From assembly GCA_030538155.1 (NCBI GenBank), contig JAUNUN010000009.1, positions 3,613 through 57,186 of the forward strand: DNA of 53,574 nucleotides, given 5' to 3'. The notes beneath the pieces are model-generated. The model did no database searches. It had not been told where the DNA came from and was given only the letters and a program-made list of their open reading frames with translations. This document shows positions 26,704 through 34,103 of this stretch, piece after piece. Position 1 is the first letter of the stretch; each line of letters opens with the position of its first letter. Origin of the DNA: a bacterium. GTDB lineage: Bacteria; Desulfobacterota; Desulfobulbia; Desulfobulbales; Desulfobulbaceae. Made by a program: the position numbers and the translations under genes.

Positions 26704-28515
26704 ATGCTCAAAACAATGGCCACCCAGCTTTCCCTGGTCATGCAGGCGGAGGGAAGCACCCGCAACCTCCGTTTTCTCATCAAGTTCTGCATCTTCCTGA
26801 CAGTACTCATCCTAGCCTACACAGCCCTGTTTCATTTCATCATGCTGCATGAGGGCAGGGAGTATTCTTGGATAACCGGCCTGTACTGGGCGCTTACCAC
26901 CATGTCTACCCTGGGCTATGGTGACATCACCTTTACCAGCGATATCGGCAAGGCCTTTTCGGTGCTGGTTCTGGTGAGCGGCATGATTTTACTCTTGATC
27001 ATGCTGCCCTTTACTTTTATCCAATTTTTCTATGCCCCCTGGCTGGATGAGCAGAACAAGGCCCGAGTGCCGCGAACGGTTCCCTCTACCCTGAAAGACC
27101 ATGTCATTTTCACTCACTTTGACAATGTGGCGATCAACCTGATTGAAAAACTCAACCAATACGGCACCAGCTATGTCATTGTTGTGCCCGAGCTGAGCCG
27201 GGCGCTGGAACTGCACGACCGGCGCTATCGGGTTGTTTTCGGCGAACTGGACGATCCTGCAACCTACCACCGCCTGCAGGTGGATCAGGCCGCCCTGGTC
27301 GTGGTGATGAATGATGACATTGTTGCCACCAACATCATCTTCACTATCCGCGAGGCCTGCGACACGGTGATGACTGTGACCAATGCCGACCTGGCCGATT
27401 CGGTGGATATCCTCAAACTCGCCGGCAGCACCCATGTGTTCCAGTTCACCCGACTTTTGGGCAAGGCCCTGGGCCGCCGTGTGCTCGGGGTGAGCATGAC
27501 CAGCAACATCATCGGCGAATTCGGTCGCCTGCGTATTGCCGAGGTGCCGGCCATGCGCACCTGGATGCAGGGCAAGACCATCGCCGAAACCCGCCTGCGC
27601 GAAATGGTAGGCATCAATATCGTCGGCATCTGGCAGGAGGGAAAATTCCAGATTCCCACGCCAACCACGCCCATCAGCGAATCCACCGTGCTCATCCTGG
27701 CAGGTACGAGGGAACAGCTCATCCGTTTTGACCAATCGATTCTGCTGGCAGCCGGAGAAAAATCCGAAGAACATGCGGTGCTCATCCTTGGCGGCGGGCG
27801 GGTCGGCAAGGCCGTGGGCGCAAATTTACAGGCCCGCGGCATCGATTATCGCATGGTGGAAAAGCGGCCCATGTCCACCAAAAAAGACGAGCACATCGTC
27901 CACGGCAGCGCCGCCGATCTGGATACCCTTTTGCAGGCGGGCATCAAGACCACGCCCTCCATCATCATCACCACCCACGATGACGATCTCAACATCTACC
28001 TCACCATCTACTGCCGCCGCCTCAGGCCGGATGCACAGATCATCAGCAGATCAAGCTTTGACCGCAATATCAATACCCTGCACCGCGCAGGCGCAAATCT
28101 GGTGATGTCCTTCAGCTCACTGGTGACCGCCACGGTCACCAACCTGCTCAAGCCGGAGCAGACCCTCATGCTCTCGGAAGGGCTCAATGTCTTCCGGGTG
28201 CCCCTGAGCCCGAAGCTGGAAGGAAAAAAACTCACGGAAATCCGCATCCGTGAAAGCACCGGCTGCAGCGTGGTTGCGGTGAAACGCGGGGAAGATATTG
28301 ATATCAACCCGGATCCGACCATCCCGCTCCAACACGGAGAGGAACTGGTGCTGATCGGTTCGGCCGAATCGGAAAAGCTCTACAATGAACTCTACCCCAC
28401 CCATCCCCTGGCCGAGGCCCCGGACAGCGATGGGCTGGAAGACAGTGTGGCGGCAAGCATTGAAAACGAGGTGGAGCGTGAGGCGGCCGAACACCTCCGC
28501 CATTTCAAAAGGTGA
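26704..28515 (+). CDS. Potassium channel with two RCK (TrkA-N/TrkA-C) domains
   Basis: This 603-residue protein has TM1 (about 24-46), the pore helix with selectivity filter T69-L-G-Y-G-D74, and TM2 (about 84-108), as in MthK-type two-helix channels. Two Rossmann RCK domains follow. The first (from about 130) starts HVIFTHFDN and lacks a clear GxGxxG; the second has ILGGGRVGKAVG. Each is followed by a TrkA-C domain (GINIVGIWQEGKF and GCSVVAVKRGEDI). RCK and TrkA-C domains bind NAD, ions or, in several bacteria, cyclic-di-AMP. A CdaA cyclase is encoded 6 kb away. The ATG at 26704 is used, with AAAGG upstream; 26716 is an alternative. Confidence 0.93.
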   Translation: MLKTMATQLSLVMQAEGSTRNLRFLIKFCIFLTVLILAYTALFHFIMLHEGREYSWITGLYWALTTMSTLGYGDITFTSDIGKAFSVLVLVSGMILLLIMLPFTFIQFFYAPWLDEQNKARVPRTVPSTLKDHVIFTHFDNVAINLIEKLNQYGTSYVIVVPELSRALELHDRRYRVVFGELDDPATYHRLQVDQAALVVVMNDDIVATNIIFTIREACDTVMTVTNADLADSVDILKLAGSTHVFQFTRLLGKALGRRVLGVSMTSNIIGEFGRLRIAEVPAMRTWMQGKTIAETRLREMVGINIVGIWQEGKFQIPTPTTPISESTVLILAGTREQLIRFDQSILLAAGEKSEEHAVLILGGGRVGKAVGANLQARGIDYRMVEKRPMSTKKDEHIVHGSAADLDTLLQAGIKTTPSIIITTHDDDLNIYLTIYCRRLRPDAQIISRSSFDRNINTLHRAGANLVMSFSSLVTATVTNLLKPEQTLMLSEGLNVFRVPLSPKLEGKKLTEIRIRESTGCSVVAVKRGEDIDINPDPTIPLQHGEELVLIGSAESEKLYNELYPTHPLAEAPDSDGLEDSVAASIENEVEREAAEHLRHFKR

Positions 28516-28662
28516 TGCAAGGGGTGAGTACAGGCCGGTATGACAGGCCTTCAGATGGAAGTGGGATTAGACTGTACTTTCTCCTTGTGCATGGACATAC
28601 CCTAGGCCAAGCTGTAGAATGAGTGATTATCCGGACAGATCCACATCAACAAGGAGGTCACC

Positions 28663-29235
28663 ATGTCCGCAATCCATTGGATCGAATCGTTTGAGCAGGG
28701 TCTCAAACAGGCGCAGGAGCAAGACAAACTCATTTTCCTGGATTTTTTCAACCCGCAGTGAATCGGCTGCAAACAGATGGACGCGGTCGCGTACCCAAAT
28801 CAGGAAGTTATCTCGTTTTTAAACAGCCAGGTTGTTCCCCTCCGTATTCCCGCAGATCACCCCCAACTCGCACCCCGGTTCACGGTCAAATGGACGCCGT
28901 GCCTGCTGGTGCTGGACGAAAAAGGCCAGGAGCATGAGCGCGCGCTCGGTTTTCTTGAACCCCAGGAGCTGATCGCCTTTATCCTTCTGGGTATGGGCAA
29001 GGCCAAGTTCAATCAGCCTGACCGCCCGACAGCAGACAAGCTTTTTGAACAGTTGATCAGCACCTACCCGAAGAGCAGTTTCACCCCGGAAGCGATTTAT
29101 TTGCAGGGCGTTGCCCGTTATATCGAAAGCCGCGAGGTCAAGCACCTGATCGCTCTCTACGACCGGATAGTTGCTGAATACCCGCAAACTCCCTGGGCCA
29201 TGCGCGCCCAGCCCTACAAACTGCTGAAGAAATAG
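28663..29235 (+). CDS. Thioredoxin-fold protein with in-frame TGA (probable selenocysteine, U-x-x-C)
   Basis: An ATG at 28663 follows the strong site AAGGAGGTCACC. The frame runs MSAIHWIESFEQGLKQAQEQ, then DKLIFLDFFNPQ, then TGA at 28759-28761 (codon 33), then IGCKQMDAVAYPNQEV and on to 29235: 190 residues in all. The TGA falls at the first position of a thioredoxin-type C-x-x-C, giving U33-I-G-C36, after the beta-strand LIFLDFF as in thioredoxins. A cis-Pro loop (KWTPCLLVLD) follows further on. The C-terminal third (about 120-190) is helical, TPR-like (KLFEQLISTYPKSSF). The hairpin just past the TGA fits a bacterial SECIS. Without recoding, the gene would be cut at 32 residues, yet its downstream part is intact. 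The selenoprotein reading is an inference from sequence; a nonsense mutation is the alternative. Confidence 0.8.
28778..28796 (+). promoter_or_regulatory. Candidate bacterial SECIS hairpin
   Basis: TGG-ACGC (28778-28784), loop GGTC (28785-28788), GCGT (28789-28792), bulged A, CCA (28794-28796). The loop starts 23 bases after the TGA. The E. coli fdhF SECIS also has a GGUC apical loop on a short stem with one bulged base near the same distance, and SelB reads that loop. Confidence 0.65.
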
Positions 29236-29328
29236 GCAAAAGCAGTTCGTGGTGTTGCGTGGTTGCATGCACAGTTGCATGCAAGAGCGTGTAATCCTGT
29301 GTAATCATACGTATTTTTTAATAGATAC

Positions 29329-29357
29329 AAAAGGTGGCGAAGATTTCGCCACCTTTT
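29329..29357. terminator. Bidirectional rho-independent terminator
   Basis: AAAAGGTGGCGAA-GAT-TTCGCCACCTTTT is a perfect 13-bp stem, A-rich on the left and T-rich on the right, so it can end transcription of the selenoprotein gene and of trmO from the other side. Confidence 0.93.
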
Positions 29358-29399
29358 CTCTTTGCGCCCTTACCGAGCTTTTTCCGGCAGTTTTTTCTC

Positions 29400-29921
29400 T
29401 TAATCCTCATTGTTTGCACTAAAACGGCCATCGCTTTTGTGCGCGTCGGCCCGGTTAGCCCTGCCCTCCAGCCAGCCGCTGCGGCATTCTTCGTTCAAAT
29501 CAAATTCCGGCACATAGGGTTTGATGTCCAACACCGGGGTTGCGTCCAAAAGATCAATGCCCAACACCTGCACGCCGTCTTCAGTCACTGCCTTGAGGCG
29601 CAGCACAGACAGGCCGATGGGGTTGGGCCGCGTGGGAGCACGGGTGGCAAAGAGGCCGCGCTGTTCGGTATCGAGAAAGGGCGTGACCAAGAGCTTATAG
29701 TCGCCTGGGGAGTTGTTGTCGCTTTGACTACTGTAAGCGTGCAGATGGCTGAGCACGTAGATGTGAGAAAAGCCGTCCAGATCGCGCAGACCCTGGCGGA
29801 ATTGCGGGTAGATTTCAATGCGCCCCTCCACATCGGCCGCGCCCCTGGGCTGGATGGGCATGCCCTCTAAGCTGGTGAAAGGTGAATGGATGCGACCAAT
29901 AGGGGAGTAGGTAATTCGCAT
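29400..29921 (-). CDS. trmO: tRNA (N6-threonylcarbamoyladenosine 37) N6-methyltransferase, TrmO/TsaA family
   Basis: The ATG at 29921 (MRITYSPIGRIHSPF) gives 173 residues; the in-frame TTG three codons earlier is less likely. Family signatures are RAPTRPNPIGLS and GIDLLDATPVLDIKPY. The enzyme methylates t6A37 of tRNA-Thr using SAM. It is a short form lacking the C-terminal extension of E. coli TrmO. It follows the molybdate operon on the same strand; close linkage of TsaA-family and metal/molybdate genes is seen in other Desulfobacterota, which leaves room for a different substrate. Confidence 0.88.
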   Translation of the reverse strand: MRITYSPIGRIHSPFTSLEGMPIQPRGAADVEGRIEIYPQFRQGLRDLDGFSHIYVLSHLHAYSSQSDNNSPGDYKLLVTPFLDTEQRGLFATRAPTRPNPIGLSVLRLKAVTEDGVQVLGIDLLDATPVLDIKPYVPEFDLNEECRSGWLEGRANRADAHKSDGRFSANNED

Positions 29922-29997
29922 GATATTCAAGCGGGTTAGGGTATTGGGGCAGGTTTGCTCAGCAAAAAAGTATCCCTTTGTACAAACAAGCTAACTG

Positions 29998-30023
29998 TAT
30001 CAGGAAGGCGAGGAAAATGCGAC
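29998..30023. repeat. Dispersed repeat fragment H (interior only)
   Basis: TATCAGGAAGGCGAGGAAAA followed by TGCGAC matches the interior block of the full copies. No terminal repeats remain. It lies in the modC-trmO gap. Confidence 0.35.
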
Positions 30024-30078
30024 CAAGCCTGCGGTGCTGCGTTGACTGATCTTGGGCGGTATTTTTCGTTCTGCCAAA

Positions 30079-31134
30079 TCAGAGTACACGCCGAAAGGAA
30101 GAAGCCTTGATAGCGGCCACCACCTCTCTGCCCGGAGCAAGTTCGAGTTCACGCACCGATTCGGGCACAATCTGCACCCTGAGCAAGCTTTCACCGCAGT
30201 GCAAATTCACCAAAACGCGGTTACCCGAAGGGCTCAGCTCGGCAACGCGGCAGGAAAGCAGGTTGCGGGCACTGGTGGCCTGCGGGTGTTGTTTAAAGAG
30301 GAGCACATCACGCGCATCCAGTTCAAAAACATTTTCGTTCTCATCTGCTCCTTCGGTAAGGCGCAGGCGGGTACCGCCCCAGTCGTACTCGTAAAGGCCA
30401 TCTTGCTCATGTGGTTTGCCCAGGCGCAAGACATTGGTATAGCCCTGGCGACCCGAACCCCACAGCTTCTGCGCCAGCATTTCGGTGCTGGTCAGTCCCT
30501 TTACCCTGCCCGCCTCCACCAAGAGCACCTGCTCGGTCATCAGGCGCATCTCCAAGAGCGAATGGCTGATGAAGAGCAGCGGCAGGCCAAAGGCAGCGCT
30601 GACCTCGTTCAGATAGGGGATGATCTGCAGCTTGAGGTTTTCATCCAAGCCGGTGAGCGGCTCATCCATAAGGATCAGGCGCGGACAGCTGAGAACAGTG
30701 CGGCCTAGGGCCGCGCGCTGCCGCTCCCCGCCGGAGAGCAGATTCACTCCGCGCTCCAGAAGATGCTCCAGGGCAAGCACGCGGATAATCTCATCCGGCT
30801 CGATACAGCGCTTCTCCTTTGGCGTGCGTTTGTAGCCGTAGAGTAAATTCTTGCGCACACTCAGATGGGGAAAGAGGCGGGAATGCTGGAAAACCACGCC
30901 GATACGGCGCTTTTCCGGCGGCAGATTGATGCTGGCTGCGCTGTCGTAGAGCACGGTATCGCCCAGGCCGATGCGGCCGCTATCCGGCCGAAGCAGGCCG
31001 GCCAGGAGGAGCATCAGGGTGGATTTACCGCTTCCCGAAGGGCCGAAGATGCCCAGTTTTGCACCCTGCGCCTGAAAATCGGCCTGAAAGGAAAAACTGC
31101 CCAGTCGTTTCTCTACCCTGCATTCCAGTTCCAT
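30079..31134 (-). CDS. modC: Molybdate ABC transporter ATP-binding protein
   Basis: This 351-residue ATPase has Walker A GPSGSGKST (about 31-39), signature LSGGERQRAALGR, Walker B LILMDEPLTGLD, and a C-terminal TOBE/Mop domain (ARNLLSCRVAELSPSGNRV) that binds oxyanion. It powers molybdate (or tungstate) import with ModB and ModA. It starts 12 bases after the modB stop. Confidence 0.94.
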   Translation of the reverse strand: MELECRVEKRLGSFSFQADFQAQGAKLGIFGPSGSGKSTLMLLLAGLLRPDSGRIGLGDTVLYDSAASINLPPEKRRIGVVFQHSRLFPHLSVRKNLLYGYKRTPKEKRCIEPDEIIRVLALEHLLERGVNLLSGGERQRAALGRTVLSCPRLILMDEPLTGLDENLKLQIIPYLNEVSAAFGLPLLFISHSLLEMRLMTEQVLLVEAGRVKGLTSTEMLAQKLWGSGRQGYTNVLRLGKPHEQDGLYEYDWGGTRLRLTEGADENENVFELDARDVLLFKQHPQATSARNLLSCRVAELSPSGNRVLVNLHCGESLLRVQIVPESVRELELAPGREVVAAIKASSFRRVL

Positions 31135-31146
31135 CGCTTACACCGC

Positions 31147-31827
31147 TTAGCGCTGCTCCATGGATTTGCCGGCCGCGTTACTGATGAGGAGCACGACAAA
31201 AGAAAGGACAATGGACACCAGGCACAGGGAAAGGGCCATGCGGTCACCGCCAGGGGTGCTGGTGTAGTCGTAGATGGCAAGCGGTATGGTTTGGGTGCGG
31301 CCCGGAATATTGCCGGCCAGGATAATGGTTGCGCCGAACTCGCCCAGACTGCGGGCAAACATCAGGGTCATACCGGCAAAAACAGCCCTGGCCGAGAGCG
31401 GCAGGGTGATGGTGAAAAAAGCATCCCAGGCGCCGGCCCCCAGCGTACGGGCCGCATGCTGGTAATCGCTGCTCACGCTTTCCATGCCTAGGCGAATGGA
31501 GCGCACCAAGAGCGGAAAACCGACCACCGCCGAGGCAATGACGGCGCCGGTGAGGGTAAATATGATCTGAATATTGAAGCCAAGTAAAAGGGAGCCGATC
31601 CAGCCGTTTTTGCCGAAAAGCAGGAGTAAGAGATAGCCCACCACCACCGGCGGCAAGACCAGGGGCAGATTGACCACACCCTCAAGCAAGGTTTTGCCGG
31701 GAAAGCGGCCATGCACCAAAAGCCATGACACCGCAAGGCCAACAGGCGTGGCCACAAGCGTTGCCGCCGTGGCCACCTTGAGTGAGAGCAGGATGGCATC
31801 CAGATCGCCTGGTTGGAGAAAGTTCAT
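31147..31827 (-). CDS. modB: Molybdate ABC transporter permease
   Basis: The start chosen is the ATG at 31827 (MNFLQPGDLDAILLSLKVA), giving 226 residues, the usual ModB size. The open frame continues upstream only because it runs through repeat copy C. Five to six membrane helices are visible, and the EAA loop for contact with ModC is ARTLGAGAWDAFFTITLPLS. Family signature RSLGEFGATIILAGNIPG is present. Confidence 0.94.
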   Translation of the reverse strand: MNFLQPGDLDAILLSLKVATAATLVATPVGLAVSWLLVHGRFPGKTLLEGVVNLPLVLPPVVVGYLLLLLFGKNGWIGSLLLGFNIQIIFTLTGAVIASAVVGFPLLVRSIRLGMESVSSDYQHAARTLGAGAWDAFFTITLPLSARAVFAGMTLMFARSLGEFGATIILAGNIPGRTQTIPLAIYDYTSTPGGDRMALSLCLVSIVLSFVVLLISNAAGKSMEQR

Positions 31828-31860
31828 GCAGCACTGCCCGCTTACTCTTGTGTTTGGGGT

Positions 31861-31985
31861 ATTCCAGTTCCAGATCCAAGATGATATCAAGGAGACGAGG
31901 CAAATGCGACACAGGCGTACATCCAGTATTCCGAGGAGCATTTGCCAAAGCCGACACTGATAGCGCTTTGATATGGAAGTGGAAT
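31861..31985. repeat. Dispersed palindromic repeat, full-length copy C (125 bp)
   Basis: It starts ATTCCAGTTCCAGATCCAAG, contains ACGAGGCAAATGCGACACAG and GAGCATTTGCC, and ends TTTGATATGGAAGTGGAAT. It sits between modA and modB and its last base is shared with the modA stop codon. It may weaken coupling of modA to modBC or form a stabilising mRNA hairpin. Confidence 0.88.
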
Positions 31986-32740
31986 TAGTTGCCTACGCTG
32001 AAACCATACTTCTCAAATACGGCCTTACCCTTGTCGCCGATCAACAGTTCGTAAAAGGCCCTGGCCTCGGCATTGGCAGCACCTTGGGTGGTAAGGGCAA
32101 TGGGATAGCTCACCGACTTGTATAACTCCTGCGGGGTTTCAAAGAGGATGACCGCGTTTTTAGCCAAAAGCGCATCGGTCTTGTAGACAAAGGCCCCATC
32201 CACCTCGCCCCGGTCCGCATAGGTGAGAGCCTGGCGCACATCCTTGGCCAGGACCAGTTTTTTGGCATCCGCCAGTTGCTGGTAAATGCCGGCCTTGGTC
32301 ATGGCCTCCTGGGCATACTCGCCTGCAGGCACGCTTTTGGGGCTGCCGATCGCAATCTGCTGCAATTGGGTTATATCTTCAAGTTTGCTGATAGCTGGGT
32401 TCTTCTTGCCGGTGAAGACCAGGGTGTTGCGCACCAGAATTTTTTCCGTAGTTGGGTCGATGTTCTTTTCATCCCGCAGAAAATCCATCCATTTCTGGTT
32501 GGCGGAGATGAATAGGTGTGTGGGCGCGCCCTCATTGATCTGCTTGGCCAGGGTGCCGGAGGGGCCATAGTTGGGCAGCACCTGGATGTCGTAACCATCG
32601 GCCTTGAACTGGGCAATCAACTCATTGGTAGCGTCGGTTAAGCTGGCAGCCACAGAGATGTTGAGGCTTTGCGCGCCGGCAACCATGGGTGCGAGTAAAA
32701 GCACCGCAAGGGCCGCACAGAAAACATGCAATCGAGACAT
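31985..32740 (-). CDS. modA: Molybdate-binding periplasmic protein
   Basis: The ATG at 32740 with AGGAG 8 bases upstream gives 251 residues with a signal peptide (LHVFCAALAVLLLAPMVAGA). The mature protein begins NISVAASLTDATNELIAQF, the ModA hallmark, with ligand residues expected in ASLT, GPSGTLAKQI and TYADRGEVDGAFVYKTDA. It captures molybdate/tungstate for ModBC. Confidence 0.94.
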   Translation of the reverse strand: MSRLHVFCAALAVLLLAPMVAGAQSLNISVAASLTDATNELIAQFKADGYDIQVLPNYGPSGTLAKQINEGAPTHLFISANQKWMDFLRDEKNIDPTTEKILVRNTLVFTGKKNPAISKLEDITQLQQIAIGSPKSVPAGEYAQEAMTKAGIYQQLADAKKLVLAKDVRQALTYADRGEVDGAFVYKTDALLAKNAVILFETPQELYKSVSYPIALTTQGAANAEARAFYELLIGDKGKAVFEKYGFSVGN

Positions 32741-32823
32741 AGCAGAACTCCTGAAGAAAGGGAAAGTTGATGCGGCCCGTTTATCTTGAGGCACCGCAGA
32801 AAAGATACGAGTGCGATGCGGCT

Positions 32824-33705
32824 TCAGTCCGTAGCCAGCATCACCTCCGAGGCCTTGATCACCGCCAGGGCGCGCATGCCGAGCGCAAGTCCCAAGCGTT
32901 TGACGCTGCTGGTGGTGATGACCGAACTCAGCGTGTTACCTCCTGCCAGATCAAGGGTAACCACATCGTTGACGACCCCGGTTTCAATCCGCTTGACCGT
33001 GCCGGGCAGGATGTTGCGGGCCGAGATCTTGGCAGGATCAATCTCAAGGCCCAGCATGACGGAACTGGCCTTGATCACGGTCATCACTTCGCTCCCCACC
33101 TGCAAGCCCAGGCGCTGCACCGAGTTTTCCGTAATTACCGACACTACCGTGTCGCCGCCGCGCAGATCCACGGTGACCACGGTGTTGACCGCACCGGTTT
33201 CGATCTTGGCAACAGTACCCAGCCAAATGTTGCGGGCGCTTATTTTCATCTGCAATCTCCTCAAGGTTTTTATGGTGTGCAGGGCCTGTTCAGGCTCTGC
33301 GCAGAGAAAGGCGAGAAAACCGCCCAGTTCCTTTTGCAAATGGCCTGCACGCTCGATAAAGAGCAGGCCTGCTTCGGTAAGCTCGGTACCGCCGCCGCCG
33401 CTGCCGCCGGTTTTGCGGCTGACCAGATCCTGGCGGGATAAATTGTTCAGGGCCTCGACCCGCTCCCAGGCTGCCTTGTAGCTCATGCCCACCACCTTGG
33501 CCGCCTTGTTGATGGAACCGTACTGCTGAATGGCCATGAGCAAATGCAGCACTTGGTGGCGCTCGCCCTTGCCGCCCAGCCAGGCCTGGAGCACCTGGAC
33601 TGCGTCAGAACCTGCAGAGGCCGTGGTGCCTGCCTTAGCGGCACTTGTTTGTGCGGCGTTTTCCTGTACCGCTGTTGCTGATTTTTTGTGTGTTTCCTTT
33701 TTCAT
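32824..33705 (-). CDS. modE: ModE-family molybdate-responsive regulator with two Mop domains
   Basis: From ATG 33705 (MKKETHKK) the protein has 293 residues. An N-terminal low-complexity Ala/Thr stretch of about 45 residues precedes the winged helix (VLHLLMAIQQYGSINKAAKVVGMSYKAAWERV). Two tandem Mop domains (each starting KISARN and with VITENSVQRLGL / VITTSSVKRLGL) bind molybdate. It heads modE-modA-modB-modC. Three CGTTA/TAACG half-sites just upstream suggest self-regulation. Confidence 0.92.
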   Translation of the reverse strand: MKKETHKKSATAVQENAAQTSAAKAGTTASAGSDAVQVLQAWLGGKGERHQVLHLLMAIQQYGSINKAAKVVGMSYKAAWERVEALNNLSRQDLVSRKTGGSGGGGTELTEAGLLFIERAGHLQKELGGFLAFLCAEPEQALHTIKTLRRLQMKISARNIWLGTVAKIETGAVNTVVTVDLRGGDTVVSVITENSVQRLGLQVGSEVMTVIKASSVMLGLEIDPAKISARNILPGTVKRIETGVVNDVVTLDLAGGNTLSSVITTSSVKRLGLALGMRALAVIKASEVMLATD

Positions 33706-33728
33706 GGGCCTTGGTTTGCTTCTCCCTT

Positions 33729-33755
33729 CGTTATTCCATAACGGAACAACCGTTA
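33729..33755 (-). promoter_or_regulatory. Candidate ModE operator upstream of modE
   Basis: CGTTAT-TCC-ATAACG (33729-33743) overlaps TAACGG-AACAA-CCGTTA (33739-33755), giving three alternating half-sites between a possible -35 TTGACG (minus strand, near 33770-33780) and the modE start. ModE sites in other bacteria are inverted repeats of CGTTAT-like half-sites. Confidence 0.5.
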
Positions 33756-34103
33756 GCATGCGAGACTGCGGGCGTCAAGCTGAATGAGCACAGCAAGAAC
33801 GGCAAGCATGCACAATATTTTGATTTTTAGAGGATATCAAACAGGGAAGAAGGCTGGTTGGGTATGGAAGGCTATTGCGGCACTTTGAAAACAATATCTG
33901 CAAGCGCTGGTGCAGAGCGCTTTATCTTGACGTCTTGATACCTCGGTAATGGCACAGGCGCTACCCGGCATAAAAAAAGGAGCATCCTGCGGAAGCTCCT
34001 TAAATCTGCCCAGGCTATCTGTTCCACCTATTTTCCCCGATGCGGAGTAGTTGAAGCTGCCTGCCCGGCTCTGGGTGCAGTTCAGATCAAACCTGAAAAC
34101 GCT
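33756..34103. other. Intergenic region between modE and the two-domain SDR gene
   Basis: It holds the modE promoter region on the right-hand side of its operator and the terminator of the SDR gene at 33972-34000. Nothing else was recognised. Confidence 0.5.
33972..34000 (-). terminator. Rho-independent terminator after the two-domain SDR gene
   Basis: On the minus strand AAGGAGC and GCTCCTT form a stem around about 10 bases, followed by a run of seven T. It lies about 100 bases past the stop of the gene at 34104. Confidence 0.85.

Noticed and set aside
29262..29283. Two direct copies of GTTGCATGCA after the selenoprotein gene
   Set aside because: Only two short copies; no sign of a larger repeat, CRISPR or integration site.
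31828..31941. N-terminal extension of ModB
   Set aside because: The extra residues are encoded mostly by repeat copy C and have no homology to ModB; the ATG at 31827 gives the family length.
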